Assembly: GCA_024516035.1 (NCBI GenBank)
Contig: CM044957.1
Location: 1,632,613 to 1,696,612, forward strand
Reading direction: 5' to 3'
DNA from: Bactericera cockerelli
Lineage: Eukaryota; Arthropoda; Insecta; Hemiptera; Triozidae
DNA length: 64,000 bases
Shown: piece after piece, positions 1-12,400 of the stretch
Layout of the letters: the number at the start of each line of letters is the position of its first letter
How positions within the stretch are numbered: position 1 is the first letter of the stretch
Made by a program: the position numbers and the translations under genes
Notes under the pieces: generated by a model
Database searches by the model: none
The model's input: the letters and a program-made list of their open reading frames with translations, nothing else
What the model was told of the DNA's origin: nothing

Positions 1-400
1 TGTATATCCCTCCCACTCTGTTCTGTTCCATCTAAATACGTGAGGCTAGCTTTTCTAGCCTTGCCCAAGCTGGGTGCGGTTAATGTGGGTAGCTGGTACG
101 ATTCCCAGCGAATGGAGGATAAAACCCCCATCCTGACTATCTATCTCAATCAGGACGTTAAAACCAAATAGAATCAACTGGTTACAATAGATTTAATTAG
201 GTAGATAGATTTAATAAAATAGATTTAATTGTAAGGATTTCACTGAAAACCCTGCAACCAGGTCAGATAATAATAAGTGATATGTCTTAATGTGATCTAC
301 CAGCCATAGACGTTGGTTTTCTGTTACCCCTCTACATCTTGTGTGTATGATTGCAGGGTCTGGAAGTGATAGATACTACATCATGTGTGTATGATTGCAG
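1..400. other. TRRAP intron, 5' edge of window
   Basis: This is non-coding sequence upstream of the first visible TRRAP exon. Positions 57-175 carry a degenerate copy of a dispersed repeat (aagctgggtgcggttaatg, later cgttaaaaccaaa) that recurs at 14345-14490, 29385-29485, 42003-42130 and 61890-61985. Positions 335-400 hold a duplicated 3' splice site. Confidence 0.7.
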
Positions 401-410
401 GGCCTGGAAG
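335..410 (+). repeat. Duplicated 3' splice site before TRRAP exon
   Basis: The segment tgtgtatgattgcagggyct plus the following ggaagtgatag occurs twice, at about 342-372 and 382-416. The second copy contains the real acceptor at 399-400. The first has an equally good AG acceptor at 355-356. Its reading frame soon reaches TAG (agtgatag), so using it would insert a stop. Confidence 0.75.
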
Positions 411-497
411 TGATAGAGCACACCAACCTAACTTACCTGACCAAGGAAATGACGGCAGAGTTCTATGCTCTCAAGGGAATGTTGCTCGCGCAAATAG
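401..497 (+). CDS. TRRAP exon 1 of 8 visible (FAT domain)
   Basis: The exon is read from frame 0: GLEVIEHTNLTYLTKEMTAE, then FYALKGMLLAQI and one base of a Gly codon. The acceptor is ttgcag at 395-400. The donor is AAATAG|GTAAGG. That donor is the first unit of a long tandem array. Confidence 0.9.
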
Positions 498-3400
498 GTA
501 AGGCACCCTCAGAACAAGCAAATAGGTAAGGTACCCCCAGAACAAGCAAATAGGTAAGGCACCCTCAGAACAAGCAAATAGGTAAGGCACCCTCAGAACA
601 AGCAAATAGGTAAGGCACCCTCAGAACAAGCAAATAGGTAAGGCACCCTCAGAACAAGCAAATAGGTAAGGCACCCTCAGAACAAGCAAATAGGTAAGGC
701 ACCCTCAGAACAAGCAAATAGGTAAGGTACCCTCAGAACAAGCAAATAGGTAAGCAGCCTCAGAACAAGCAAATAGGTAAGGTACCCTCAGAACAAGCAA
801 ATAGGTAAGCAGCCTCAGAACAAGCAAATAGGTAAGGCACCCTCAGCAAATAGGTAAGGCACCCCCAGAACAAGCAAATAGGTAAGGCACCCTCAGAACA
901 AGCAAATAGGTAAGGTACCCTCAGAACAAGCAAATAGGTAAGACGCCCTCAGAACAAGCAAATAGGTAAGGCACCCCCAGAACAAGCAAATAGGTAAGGC
1001 ACCCCCAGAACAAGCAAATAGGTAAGGCACCCTCAGAACAAGCAAATAGGTAAGGCACCCTCAGAACAAGCAAATAGGTAAGGCACCCTCAGAACAAGCA
1101 AATAGGTAAGGCACCCTCAGAACAAGCAAACAGGTAAGGCACCCTCAGAACAAGCAAATAGGTAAGGCACCCTCAGAACAAGCAAATAGGTAAGGCACCC
1201 CCAGAACAAGCAAATAGGTAAGGCGCCCTCAGAACAAGCAAATAGGTAAGGCACCCTCAGAACAAGCAAATAGGTAAGGCACCCTCAGAACAAGCAAATA
1301 GGTAAGGCACCCTCAGAACAAGCAAATAGGTAAGGCACCCTCAGAACAAGCAAATAGGTAAGGCACCCTCAGAACAAGCAAATAGGTAAGGCACCCTCAG
1401 AACAAGCAAATAGGTAAGGCACCCTCAGAACAAGCAAATAGGTAAGGCACCCTCAGAACAAGCAAATAGGTAAGGCACCCTCAGAACAAGCAAATAGGTA
1501 AGGCACCCTCAGAACAAGCAAATAGGTAAGGCACCCTCAGAACAAGCAACTAGGTAAGGCACCCTCAGAACAAGCAAAAGGTAAGGCACCCTCAGAACAA
1601 GCAAATAGGTAAGGCACCCTCAGAACAAGCAAATAGGTAAGGCACCCTCAGAACAAGCAAAAGGTAAGGCACCCTCAGAACAAGCAAATAGGTAAGGCAC
1701 CCTCAGAACAAGCAAATAGGTAAGGCACCCTCAGAACAAGCAAATAGGTAAGGTACCCTCAGAACAAGCAAATAGGTAAGGCACCCTCAGAACAAGCAAA
1801 TAGGTAAGGTACCCTCAGAACAAGCAAATAGGTAAGGCACCCTCAGAACAAGCAAAAGGTAAGGCACCCTCAGAACAAGCAAATAGGTAAGGCACCCTCA
1901 GAACAAGCAAATAGGTAAAGCACCCTCAGAACAAGCAAAAGGTAAGGCACCCTCAGAACAAGCAAATAGGTAAGGCACCCTCAGAACAAGCAAATAGGTA
2001 AGGCACCCTCAGAACAAGCAAATAGGTAAGGTACCCTCAGAACAAGCAAATAGGTAAGGCACCCTCAGAACAAGCAAATAGGTAAGGCACCCTCAGAACA
2101 AGCAAAAGGTAAGGCACCCTCAGAACAAGCAAATAGGTAAGGCACCCTCAGAACAAGTAAATAGGTAAGGCACCCTCAGAACAAGCAAAAGGTAAGGCAC
2201 CCTCAGAACAAGCAAATAGGTAAGGCACCCTCAGAACAAGCAAATAGGTAAGGCACCCCCAGAACAAGCAAATAGGTAAGGCACCCTCAGAACAAGCAAA
2301 TAGGTAATGTTGGTATTGGCCATTCTGTGGTGGCCGCTTTGATGTAATGTTGAGATTGATGAGCCAGTAGTCATTCTACAGTAGTCATTCTACAGTAGTC
2401 ATTCGATAAATAAACTTACTAAGACTTCTTAAAATATGGTATCGTGGTGTTTGAAAATTTTTCTGAAATTAGTGAATTTCCATTGAAAATTTTGTGATAG
2501 CATTATTTTGTTTTTCGATTACTAGTGATCATGGATAAACTCGATGAGAAAGTGAAGGAGATGGTGAAGACATTAGTTGAACAACAAATGAAGACTTTGA
2601 AACAAAATTTGGTGGAAGAAAACCAACCAGACAGAGACAGCAAACTGAGAGTGACGAGCGTACGGAACGTGCCGGTCCCGAGTGTGTTGAGTCTGGAGGG
2701 TAACATGAAAGAAAATATTCACCATTTTCAAAGAATGTTTAACAATTATGCGGTATCAAGTGGATTAAACAAAGAAGAAATGAATGTTCAGGTATCAGTG
2801 ATGATGACAATTATTGGTGATGAAGCCAGCAAGATGATTTATAAACTTATTGAAGACCCAGAAAAACAAACGGTTGAGAACATTATAAAAAGTTTGGAAC
2901 AAAAACTTTGTCAAGAGGTGAATGTCAGATACGAAAGATATATATTCAATTGTATTAAACAAGAAGACAATGAAAATTACAGAGAATACTTCATGAATCT
3001 AAAATCAAAGGTGAAGTTATGTGAATACAAGCAAATGGAAGAAGAACTTCTTTTAGATAAAATAACTTGTTCAATCAAAGACATAAACATGCGAGAAAAA
3101 TTGTGGCTCAAGAAAAATATGAACTTAAATGATGCAATGCAAATGTGCATTGGAAGTGAAGAAATGAAACAACAAATCAGCTGCATGCAAGATGTGACAA
3201 ATAACATCAACAAAGTTTACACAAAGAATAATAAAAAGTATGTCAAACAAGAAAATAAAAAGTGCAATTTTTGTGGAAATAATTGGCATTCAGACTTGAA
3301 GATGTGTCCTGCTAAAGAAAAAGAATGTAATTACTGTCACAAAACTGGACACTTTGCGAGTGTATGTAGAAAGAAACTCAGTGTAAAACAAATTGAATAT

Positions 3401-6400
3401 TATGAAAATGGCAAAGAAAGTGACCAAGATGAAATTCTGAAAATTGAAAACACAAGCAAGAATGGTGTTTTTACAACACTGCAAGTGATCAATGATCAAA
3501 GTCAGGTATGTGATGTCAAATGTCAGCTTGACACTGGAGCCTCCTGTAACATAATCGGTGAAAAGAATCTGTTAAAAATTATAAACAAAACCAAAGTGTT
3601 ATTAAAACCTTGTTACACAATATTGAGAGCTTTTGGAGGTACCCAGATAAAACCTAGAGGTATTTATGCCCTGAAAATACGCAGACTAAATAAAATATTT
3701 TGCCTCGATTTCATAGTTGTTGAATATGAACACTGTCCTCTGTTATCTGCTCAAGCTTGTGATGAATTAAAACTCATTAGTTACTGTAATAAAGTAAAAG
3801 AACAAGAATCAAAACCACTTGATAGTAATATTCCTATGTCCACAGCAAATATTATGAAGAAATACAGTCATGTCTTTGAAGGTTTGGGGAAGATAAAAGG
3901 AGAAGTCGATTTGGAATTGACTAATGAAGTGGTCCCTGTGAGGCAAGCTCCTAGAAGAATACCAGTAGCACTAAAAGATGAATTGAGAAAAGAACTAGAT
4001 GATATGGTTCAACAAGGAATAATAATTGAGGAAGAAGGTTATACAGACTGGATAAGTAACCTCACAATGGTAAAGAAAAATGGAAAATTGAGAATTTGTC
4101 TGGATCCTAGTAATTTGAACACAGCATTGAAAGATGCAAAGCAACAGTTACCTACACTTGATGAAATTCTTCCAGAGCTGAACAATGCAAAAGTATTTTC
4201 AACAATGGATGCTAAAAAAGGATTTTGGATGATACAATTATCTGAAAAAAGCAGCAAAATGACAGCTTTTTGGACTCCATTTGCCAAATATAGATATCTT
4301 CGACTACCATTCGGAATATCAACTGCAATGGAAATATTTCAAAAGAAGATGTTGGAGATAACTAATCGATTGCGAGGTATTCATGTATTAGCAGATGATA
4401 TACTTATTGTTGGATATGGTAATACACATCAAGAAGCACAAAAAGATCATGATAAAAATTTGGAAAATTTGTTCGTAAAATTAGACAAAGCAAATGTCAA
4501 ATTAAATAAAGAAAAAACAAAACTATGTAAAAATGAAATAAAATTTTACGGTCACATACTAAGTGAAAATGGAGTGAAACCAGATGAATCAAAAGTATCC
4601 GCCATACTGAATATGCCCAAACCAACATGCAAAGAAGATTTATTCCGATTTCTAGGAATGGTGACATACCTATCGAGATACATTAAGAATCTATCAGATA
4701 TCAGTGAAACCTTGAGAAAAATAACACATCAAGATGAAATGTTTGTATGGAAAAATGAACAAGAAGAATGTTTCAAAAATATTAAAAAGAATATTGCTAA
4801 TGCAACATTGTTAAAATATTATGACCCTATAAAACCAGTTACCATTCAGACCGATTCATCATCATTTGCAATGGGATGTGCTTTAATTCAAGACAATGTT
4901 CCTGTGGCCTATGCATCAAAAACTCTCACAGAAACTCAAAGAAACTATGCACAAATAGAAAAGGAGATGCTAGCCATCGTATTTGCCTGTAATCGTTTTG
5001 ATCAGTATATCTGTGGAAGATCTAATGTAACAATTGAAACCGATCACAGTCCTTTAGTGAGCATTTTTAAGAAGCCATTATTGAAATCTCCAAAGAGACT
5101 ACAAAACATGATCCTTTCATTACAGCGATACAATATTATTGTTAAATATAAAAGTGGAAAAACAATGTACTTGGCAGATACGTTGTCACGTGCACCGGAG
5201 AGCATGAGCAACCAAGAAAAACAAATTGACATATATGAAATTAATACTGTTATGTTTGATCAAGTACATGTATTGGATGAATTGAACACTGGTATATACT
5301 ATACTGATGACAGAAGTGTTAAAATAAGTGATCAATCAATTGAAAAAATAATTGCAGAAACTATGAAAGATGGTCAGTTAAAGAAACTCAAAGAACAAAT
5401 CCTCAGAGGATGGCCCGAAAACAAGAATCAAGTCAGTGAAGACTTAAAATGCTACTGGAATTTTCGAATGGATTTAGTCATAGAAAATGGAGTCGTGTTA
5501 AAAAATAATCAAATTTTAATTCCCATATCACTACGACAAGAATTTTTGAAGAAAATACACAGTGGTCATCTTGGTATTGAAGCAACAAAGAAATTGGCAA
5601 AAGAAGCAGTATTTTGGCCGAATATGTTATCAGAAATTGAAGATACTGTGAAAGGATGTGAAACATGTGCTAAATTTGGCGAAAATCAGAAACGACTAGA
5701 AATGATGTCTCATGATGTAGCAAAATATCCATTTGAAAAAATAAGTATGGATGTATTTGAAATAAATATCAAAGGAAAACAAAGAAAATTTTTGGTGACA
5801 GTCGATCATTACTCAGATTTTTTTGAAATCGATGAAATTCATGATCTAACTCCAAAAACAACAGTTCTTATGTGCAAAAGAAATTTTAGCAGATATGGAA
5901 TACCAGAAAAAGTAATAACAGATAATGCAACAAATTTTACTGGAAGTGAATTTAAAATGTTCAGTAAAGAATGGGAATTTGAACATATAACATCAAGTCC
6001 ATACTACCCTCAAAGTAATGGTAAAGCAGAAGCATCTGTAAAAATAATAAAAAAGATGATAAAAAAAAGTATAGAAGAAAATGAAGATTTTTATAAGATG
6101 TTGCTCGTATTTAGGAATACTCCAAATAAAACAAATATGAGCCCTGCCAAAAGAATGATGTGTCGATGGCTAAGATGTCAGATCCCAAACTGGAATAAAT
6201 ATCAAGAAATGATAACTCTAAAGAATGTGAAGAAAAAATCAATGAAAATAGAAACAGAATAGCAAAGGTATACAATAGAAGCTGTGTGAAGAGAAGAAAT
6301 CTACAAGAAGGTGAACAGGTTTGGTACAAGAAGAAAATTGAAGATGAAAAATGGGAAAGAGGAAAAGTTATTAGTTGTGAGGGAAAACGTTCCTATCAAG

Positions 6401-9400
6401 TAGAAGATGAAGATGGAGCGGTATACAGAAGAAATGAAAAATTCATCAAACCAAACATATGTATAACTGAGAGCAATGAAACCGAAGAAGAATCAAGAAG
6501 TGATATTCAAGAAAAGGATGAACCAGAGATAAGAAGATCAACAAGAAAGAAACAACAACCTAGCCGGTATGGAGACTTTGTCATGCATTAAGAAGAGGGA
6601 TGTTGTGTGAAAGAACAAAGAAGAGGGGATGTTGGTATTGGCCATTCTGTGGTGACCGCTTTGATGTAATGTTGAGATTGATGAGCCAGTAGTCATTCTA
6701 CAGTAGTCATTCTACAGTAGTCATTCGATAAATAAACTTACTAAGACTTCTTAAAATAGGTAAGGCACCCTCAGAACAAGTAAATAGGTAAGGCACCCTC
6801 AGAACAAGTAAATAGGTAAGGCACCCTCAGAACAAGCAAATAGGTAAGGCACCCTCAGAACAAGCAAATAGGTAAGGCACCCTCAGAACAAGCAAATAGG
6901 TAAGGCACCCTCAGAACAAGCAAATAGGTAAGGCACCCTCAGAACAAGCAAATAGGTAAGGCACCCTCAGAACAAGCAAATAGGTAAGGCACCCTCAGAA
7001 CAAGCCCCCTTTTCAATTCAGCTTGGCTGGACACTATCCACCCCAGATGTAGTCACGCTGGTTACAAAAACAGCAAGTGTCAAGTGGTTAACGCGACTAC
7101 ATTGGTAGTCAAGTGCTTAACGCGCTAGTCTGGTAATCCAGTTAGCGCAGGGATCCGTTGGTTCGAATCCCACCCAGTGCATGAATTTTTCCTCCTTAAT
7201 TGGAGTTTGTGATCACATAATAATAAGACTCTAAGGGTTTGGTAGTAGAGAATACTTTGAGCATTAACCTCGCCTGGTGGTTAGCTTTCACTAAAGAGTG
7301 TTACAAAAATTATCAGAGTATCGGAAGTACAAATTTTTTCAGAGTATTGGAAGTACAAATTTTTCAGAGTATCGGAAGTACAAAATTTTCAGAGTATTGG
7401 AAGTACAAAATTTTCAGAGTATTGGAAGTACAAAATTTGACCGAGGAACGAAGAGGACAAGGAAAGTAAGTAGGTGAGTTCATAAGAGATAACTTGATAT
7501 AAGAAAAAAATCTATATATATCGACTGCGTCTATTTTAAAAAATCTATATATCTAGTTCGACTAAATTTTATTCCTCCCCCCGCCCCCTCTGTTCCAGGC
7601 CGCTCGAACGAGGCCAACAAGGCGTTCTGCCAGGCGGTGGAGACCCACGACGTGCTGGTGAAGGCCTGGGCCCTGTGGGGAGACTACATGGAGGCCCAGT
7701 TCACCTCCTCCACCCCGCTCAGTACGCCCCTGGGCGTCGCCGCCATCACCTGCTTCCTGCACGCCTGCCGCCACCAGAACGAACCCAAGAGCCGCAAGTA
7801 CCTCGCCAAGGTGAGCAGCTAGCTGCCTCCTCGTACTTTCTTTTACTTTTAAATTGAGTGTTTACTTTTCCGTAAATCCCTACGGATTCAGGGAAATACC
7901 CCCGTCGTGATAATATGAGCATGCAGTTGAAAGCGACGTATTACGCAATATGATTAAAAAAAGTAGTTCAGCTGTTCCTTTTATGAACACACTGTATGTT
8001 GGGTTGGGTGGAAGAGATTGCCATAGGTAATAACCCCGCCCTTTAGTTAGGACATATGATTCTATATATTTTTCTATTCTTTTTCATTTTTATTGTATTT
8101 ATTGTTTCCATTTTTTTTTTTCGTTGTTAAAATAATTATTTGTATTGTACATATGTCCATTTATATCTAATAAAGTGTTGAATAATAATAATAAATTTAC
8201 TTGAATATTCCAACTTTTTCTCTGACAAAGTTTTTCACCCCAAGTGGTGCTTGGGTGCGCGGGGCACTTGTCCGTGTGCTTGCAATTGATCCTCACAACT
8301 TCCCTAGCTTCATTTCTCTCTTTACCTACAGTTTACTTTTTAAATCTTACCGACCTCAGTAGCTTGAGCGATAAGGCAGCGGACTTGTAACCTGAAGGTC
8401 GGTGGTTCAAGTCCCGGTTTCAGCGTAGATTTAGTAAAGCGAGTTTGGGTAGTTGTGATATCACGAAAGTGATTAACACAAATATGATAACTTACTTTTT
8501 AAATCTTTATAATATTAAGGATTTAAATTGTTAACAATTGTGTTCAAATATTACGTTACAACTTGTCCAGTTACACTCAAGTAGCATATCCATGTGGATC
8601 TGAGCGAAGCCTTTGACAGATTCAACCATCAACTTCTACTCAATAAACTTCATGGTTATGGTCTCGTGGGTACTCTTCACAGTTGGTTCGCTCGCTAGTT
8701 ATCTTAATGAAAGGGTCTTGTGTTGTTCGTGTCGACTCTGCCTTACTTTTCTCTTCCAAACATCTATTCTCAGGTGTTCTGGCTGCAAACCTCCTTAATT
8801 ACTTTTCTCTTCCACACATCTATTCTCAGGTGTTCTGGCTGCAAACCTCCTTAATTACTTTTCTCTTCCACACATCTATTCTCAGGTGTTCTGGCTGCAA
8901 ACCTCCTTACTTACTTTTCTCTTCCAAACATCTATTCTCAGGTGTTCTGGCTGCAAACCTCCTTAATTACTTTTCTCTTCCAACATCTATTCTCAGGTGT
9001 TCTGGCTGCAAACCTCCTTAATTACTTTTCTCTTCCAACATCTATTCTCAGGTGCTCTGGCTGCAAACCTCCTTACTTACTTTTCTCTTCCACACTTCTA
9101 TTCTCAGGTGTTCTGGCTGCAAACCTCCTTACTTACTTTTCTCTTCCAACATCTATTCTCAGGTGTTCTGGCTGCAAACCTCCTTACTTACTTTTCTCTT
9201 CCAACATCTATTCTCAGGTGTTCTGGCTGCAAACCTCCTTACTTACTTTTCTCTTCCAACATCTATTCTCAGGTGTTCTGGCTGCAAACCTCCTTACTTA
9301 CTTTTCTCTTCCACACTTCTATTCTCAGGTGTTCTGGCTGCAAACCTCCTTACTTACTTTTCTCTTCCAACATCTATTCTCAGGTGTTCTGGCTGCAAAC

Positions 9401-12400
9401 CTCCTTAATTACTTTTCTCTTCCAACATCTATTCTCAGGTGCTCTGGCTGCAAACCTCCTTACTTACTTTTCTCTTCCAAACTTCCATTCTCAGGTGTTC
9501 TGGCTGCAAACCTCCTGAATTACTTTTTCTCTTCCAAACTTCTATTCTCAGGTGTTCTGGCTGCAAACCTCCTGAATTACTTTTCTCTTCCAAACATCTA
9601 TTCTCAGGTGTTCTGGCTGCAAACCTTCTTAGTGACTTTTCTCTTCCAAACTTCTATTCTCAGGTGCTCTGGCTGCAAACCTCCTTACTTACTTTTCTCT
9701 TCCAAACTTCTATTCTCAGGTGTTCTGGCTGCAAACCTCCTTACTTACTTTTCTCTTCCAAACATCCATTCTCAGGTGCTCTGGCTGGAAACCTCCTTAC
9801 TTACTTTTCTCTTCCAAACTTCCCTTCTCAGGTGTTCTGGCTGCTCACGTTCGACAGCGGCAAGGGCGGAGACGCCCACGGGCCCACCCTCATGGACCCC
9901 TGGACATGTACTCCGTGGGCATGCCGCCCATCCAGTGGCTGTCCTGGATCCCGCAGCTGCTCACCTGTCTGTCCATGAGCCACGGCGCCCCTGTCAAGGA
10001 TCTGCTCACACAGGTAACACGAGGGGCGGTTTCTCGCTGGGGGCAACATTTTGTTTCGAACCGTTGTGCAACATTTTATGCTCTGCTTTTTCTGTAAAAT
10101 TTATTTATGAGATATGGAAATCCTCAATTTGAGGATAGTTTACAGTACATTTTTTTTTTTACATTGTTCGAAGTTTTTCTTTAATATACTGTACAGTACA
10201 TTAAATAAAAACACAATACTTCCAATTTCATTTAGATACAGTTATTTTTAATTTTAAATACTATTTATAAAATTAGACTATTACTAGATACTACTTTTAA
10301 TACTAAAAATTATGGTACTTAAAATCAAATGAGATCGATGCCCACTGACCAAAAAATTTGCTTTGTTCCACATTGCATTAAAATTTGAGACATTGCGCTC
10401 AGTAGAAAACCTACGTTGAGAATTATTTGAAATCGATAACAGGATCTGAGTGAGATCTATAGTTCACAGAACTACTAGTAATAGCACTCTGAGGGTCAGA
10501 TGGTGAAAGATGCTGTAAGCGATCACCTCGCCTAGTGGTTGTCTTCCACTAGTCTATTAATATTGTTATTGTAACCAGCTGGGGGAGTGGTGGTCTCCAG
10601 TCAACTTAAGTGGAAAAGTTGGCTCGTTTTGAAGCACATATTTCTATGTGCGATCAACCATCCTGAGAACTTGGGTTTTTTTTATAAGCCATTAAACCTT
10701 TGGGAAACTGCAAGCTAGTCTGGCTTGTTAGCGTTCTCTGTTTATAGTCCTCTAGCGAGACACTAGTTACAAACAAGCGTTCGTTGATTGTGTGTTCTAT
10801 CTTTGTCATCATATAGTTACAGCCATAGCTCAGTTGGTGTGTTCTATCCTATTCCAATATACTTACAACCATACCTCCGTTGGTGTGTTCTATCTTGTTC
10901 CAATATACTTACAGCCTAGGTGTGTTCTATCTTGTTCCAATATACTTACAGCCTAGGTGTGTTCTATCTTGTTCCAATATACTTACAGCCTAGGTGTGTT
11001 CTATCTTGTTCCAATATACTTACAGCCTAGGTGTGTTCTATCTTGTTCCAATATACTTACAGCCTAGGTGTGTTCTATCTTGTTCCAATATACTTACAGC
11101 CTAGGTGTGTTCTATCTTGTTCTAATATACTTACAGCCTAGGTGTGTTCTATCTTGTTCCAATATACTCACAGCCTAGGTGTGTTCTATCTTGTTCCAAT
11201 ATACTTACAGCCTAGGTGTGTTCTATCTTGTTCCAATATACTTACAGCCTAGGTGTGTTCTATCTTGTTCCAATATACTTACAGCCTAGGTGTGTTCTAT
11301 CTTGTTCCAATATACTTACAGCCTAGGTGTGTTCTATCTTGTTCCAATATACTTACAGCCTAGGTGTGTTCTATCTTGTTCTAATATACTTACAGCCTAG
11401 GTGTGTTCTATCTTGTTCCAATATACTCACAGCCTAGGTGTGTTCTATCTTGTTCCAATATACTTACAGCCTAGGTGTGTTCTATCTTGTTCCAATATAC
11501 TCACAGCCTAGGTGTGTTCTATCTTGTTCCAATATACTTACAGCCTAGGTGTGTTCTATCTTGTTCTAATATACTTACAGTCTAGGTGTGTTCTATCTTG
11601 TTCTAATATACTCACAGCCATGCCTCTGATTGTGACTCTGCCCTCAGGTCAGTCGTGTGTACCCTCAGGCAGTGTACCTCCCCATCCGCACCATGTATAA
11701 CACACTCAAGATAGAGCAGAGGGCCCGGCTCAAGATTTCCGAACAGAATGGAAAACCTGTGAGTCTATCACTAGAGAACTATAGTTAGTTAGTTTTTTAG
11801 TTATCATATTTGTGTTAATCACAATCGTGATATCACAACTACTCAAATTCGCTACACACGTCCCGGTAGCTCAGTGGTAAAGGCGGCACTATGTGAATCC
11901 AGAGGTCGCGGGTTCGAAACCGAGCCGGGACATGACAAGTTTTCCTCCCATTTGGGATTTTTACCACATAATAATACGTCTTGGGCTTACTGCTGGAATA
12001 GTGGGACCTAATAGTCCTAATCAGGCAGTATAAATAAGGCGATATTATTATTATTACTAAATATTTGCTTAACTTGGGACTTGAACGGTTACAACGCCAT
12101 ATCGATCAAGGTAATTTTGTAATTTGTAATTTATTTTTGAATACTATTGGTAGTGGTAGTATGAATAGACCAAACTTTGTTCATAAAATGCGTTGTTAAC
12201 TTTTTTTCTTCCCCAAAAAATACTTTAACCCAGATGGGGCTGACGTCCCTCCAGAAGGACGCTTCAAAGGTACTACGCTGTGGATTTTTCTAATTAATTC
12301 AACTTGTTGGGAATAGTTGGCGACACCTCAAACTCTTTGTTTAGATTCCGAGTGAAAAGTTGACACCACTTTTATTTTGATTTATTTTTGCGTGTGAAAG

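Larger units (their letters stand above)
2308..6758 (+). mobile_element. Young Ty3/gypsy-type LTR retrotransposon
   Basis: The element is bounded by 129-bp LTRs at 2308-2436 and 6630-6758 that differ at one position (g/a at base 26). It is flanked by the 5-bp target duplication ggtaa (2303-2307 and 6759-6763), which comes from the minisatellite it entered. A primer-binding-like TGG follows the 5' LTR at 2437. A purine tract (aaagaagagggga) precedes the 3' LTR. It lies inside a TRRAP intron, in the same orientation as the gene. No envelope-like reading frame is seen. Confidence 0.93.

Noticed and set aside
491..2307. CRISPR-like regular repeat array
   Set aside because: Units are directly adjacent with no unique spacers, the host is eukaryotic and the array is anchored on a splice site.
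2308..6758. Envelope gene making the element an errantivirus
   Set aside because: After the displaced integrase end only about 40 bases remain before the 3' LTR, leaving no room for an envelope frame.
8942..10132. 396-codon open frame through the acceptor array
   Set aside because: It is a by-product of a repeat unit that lacks stop codons. Several overlapping frames are open across the same array, and the protein is a monotonous repeat leading into TRRAP exon bases in mixed frames.
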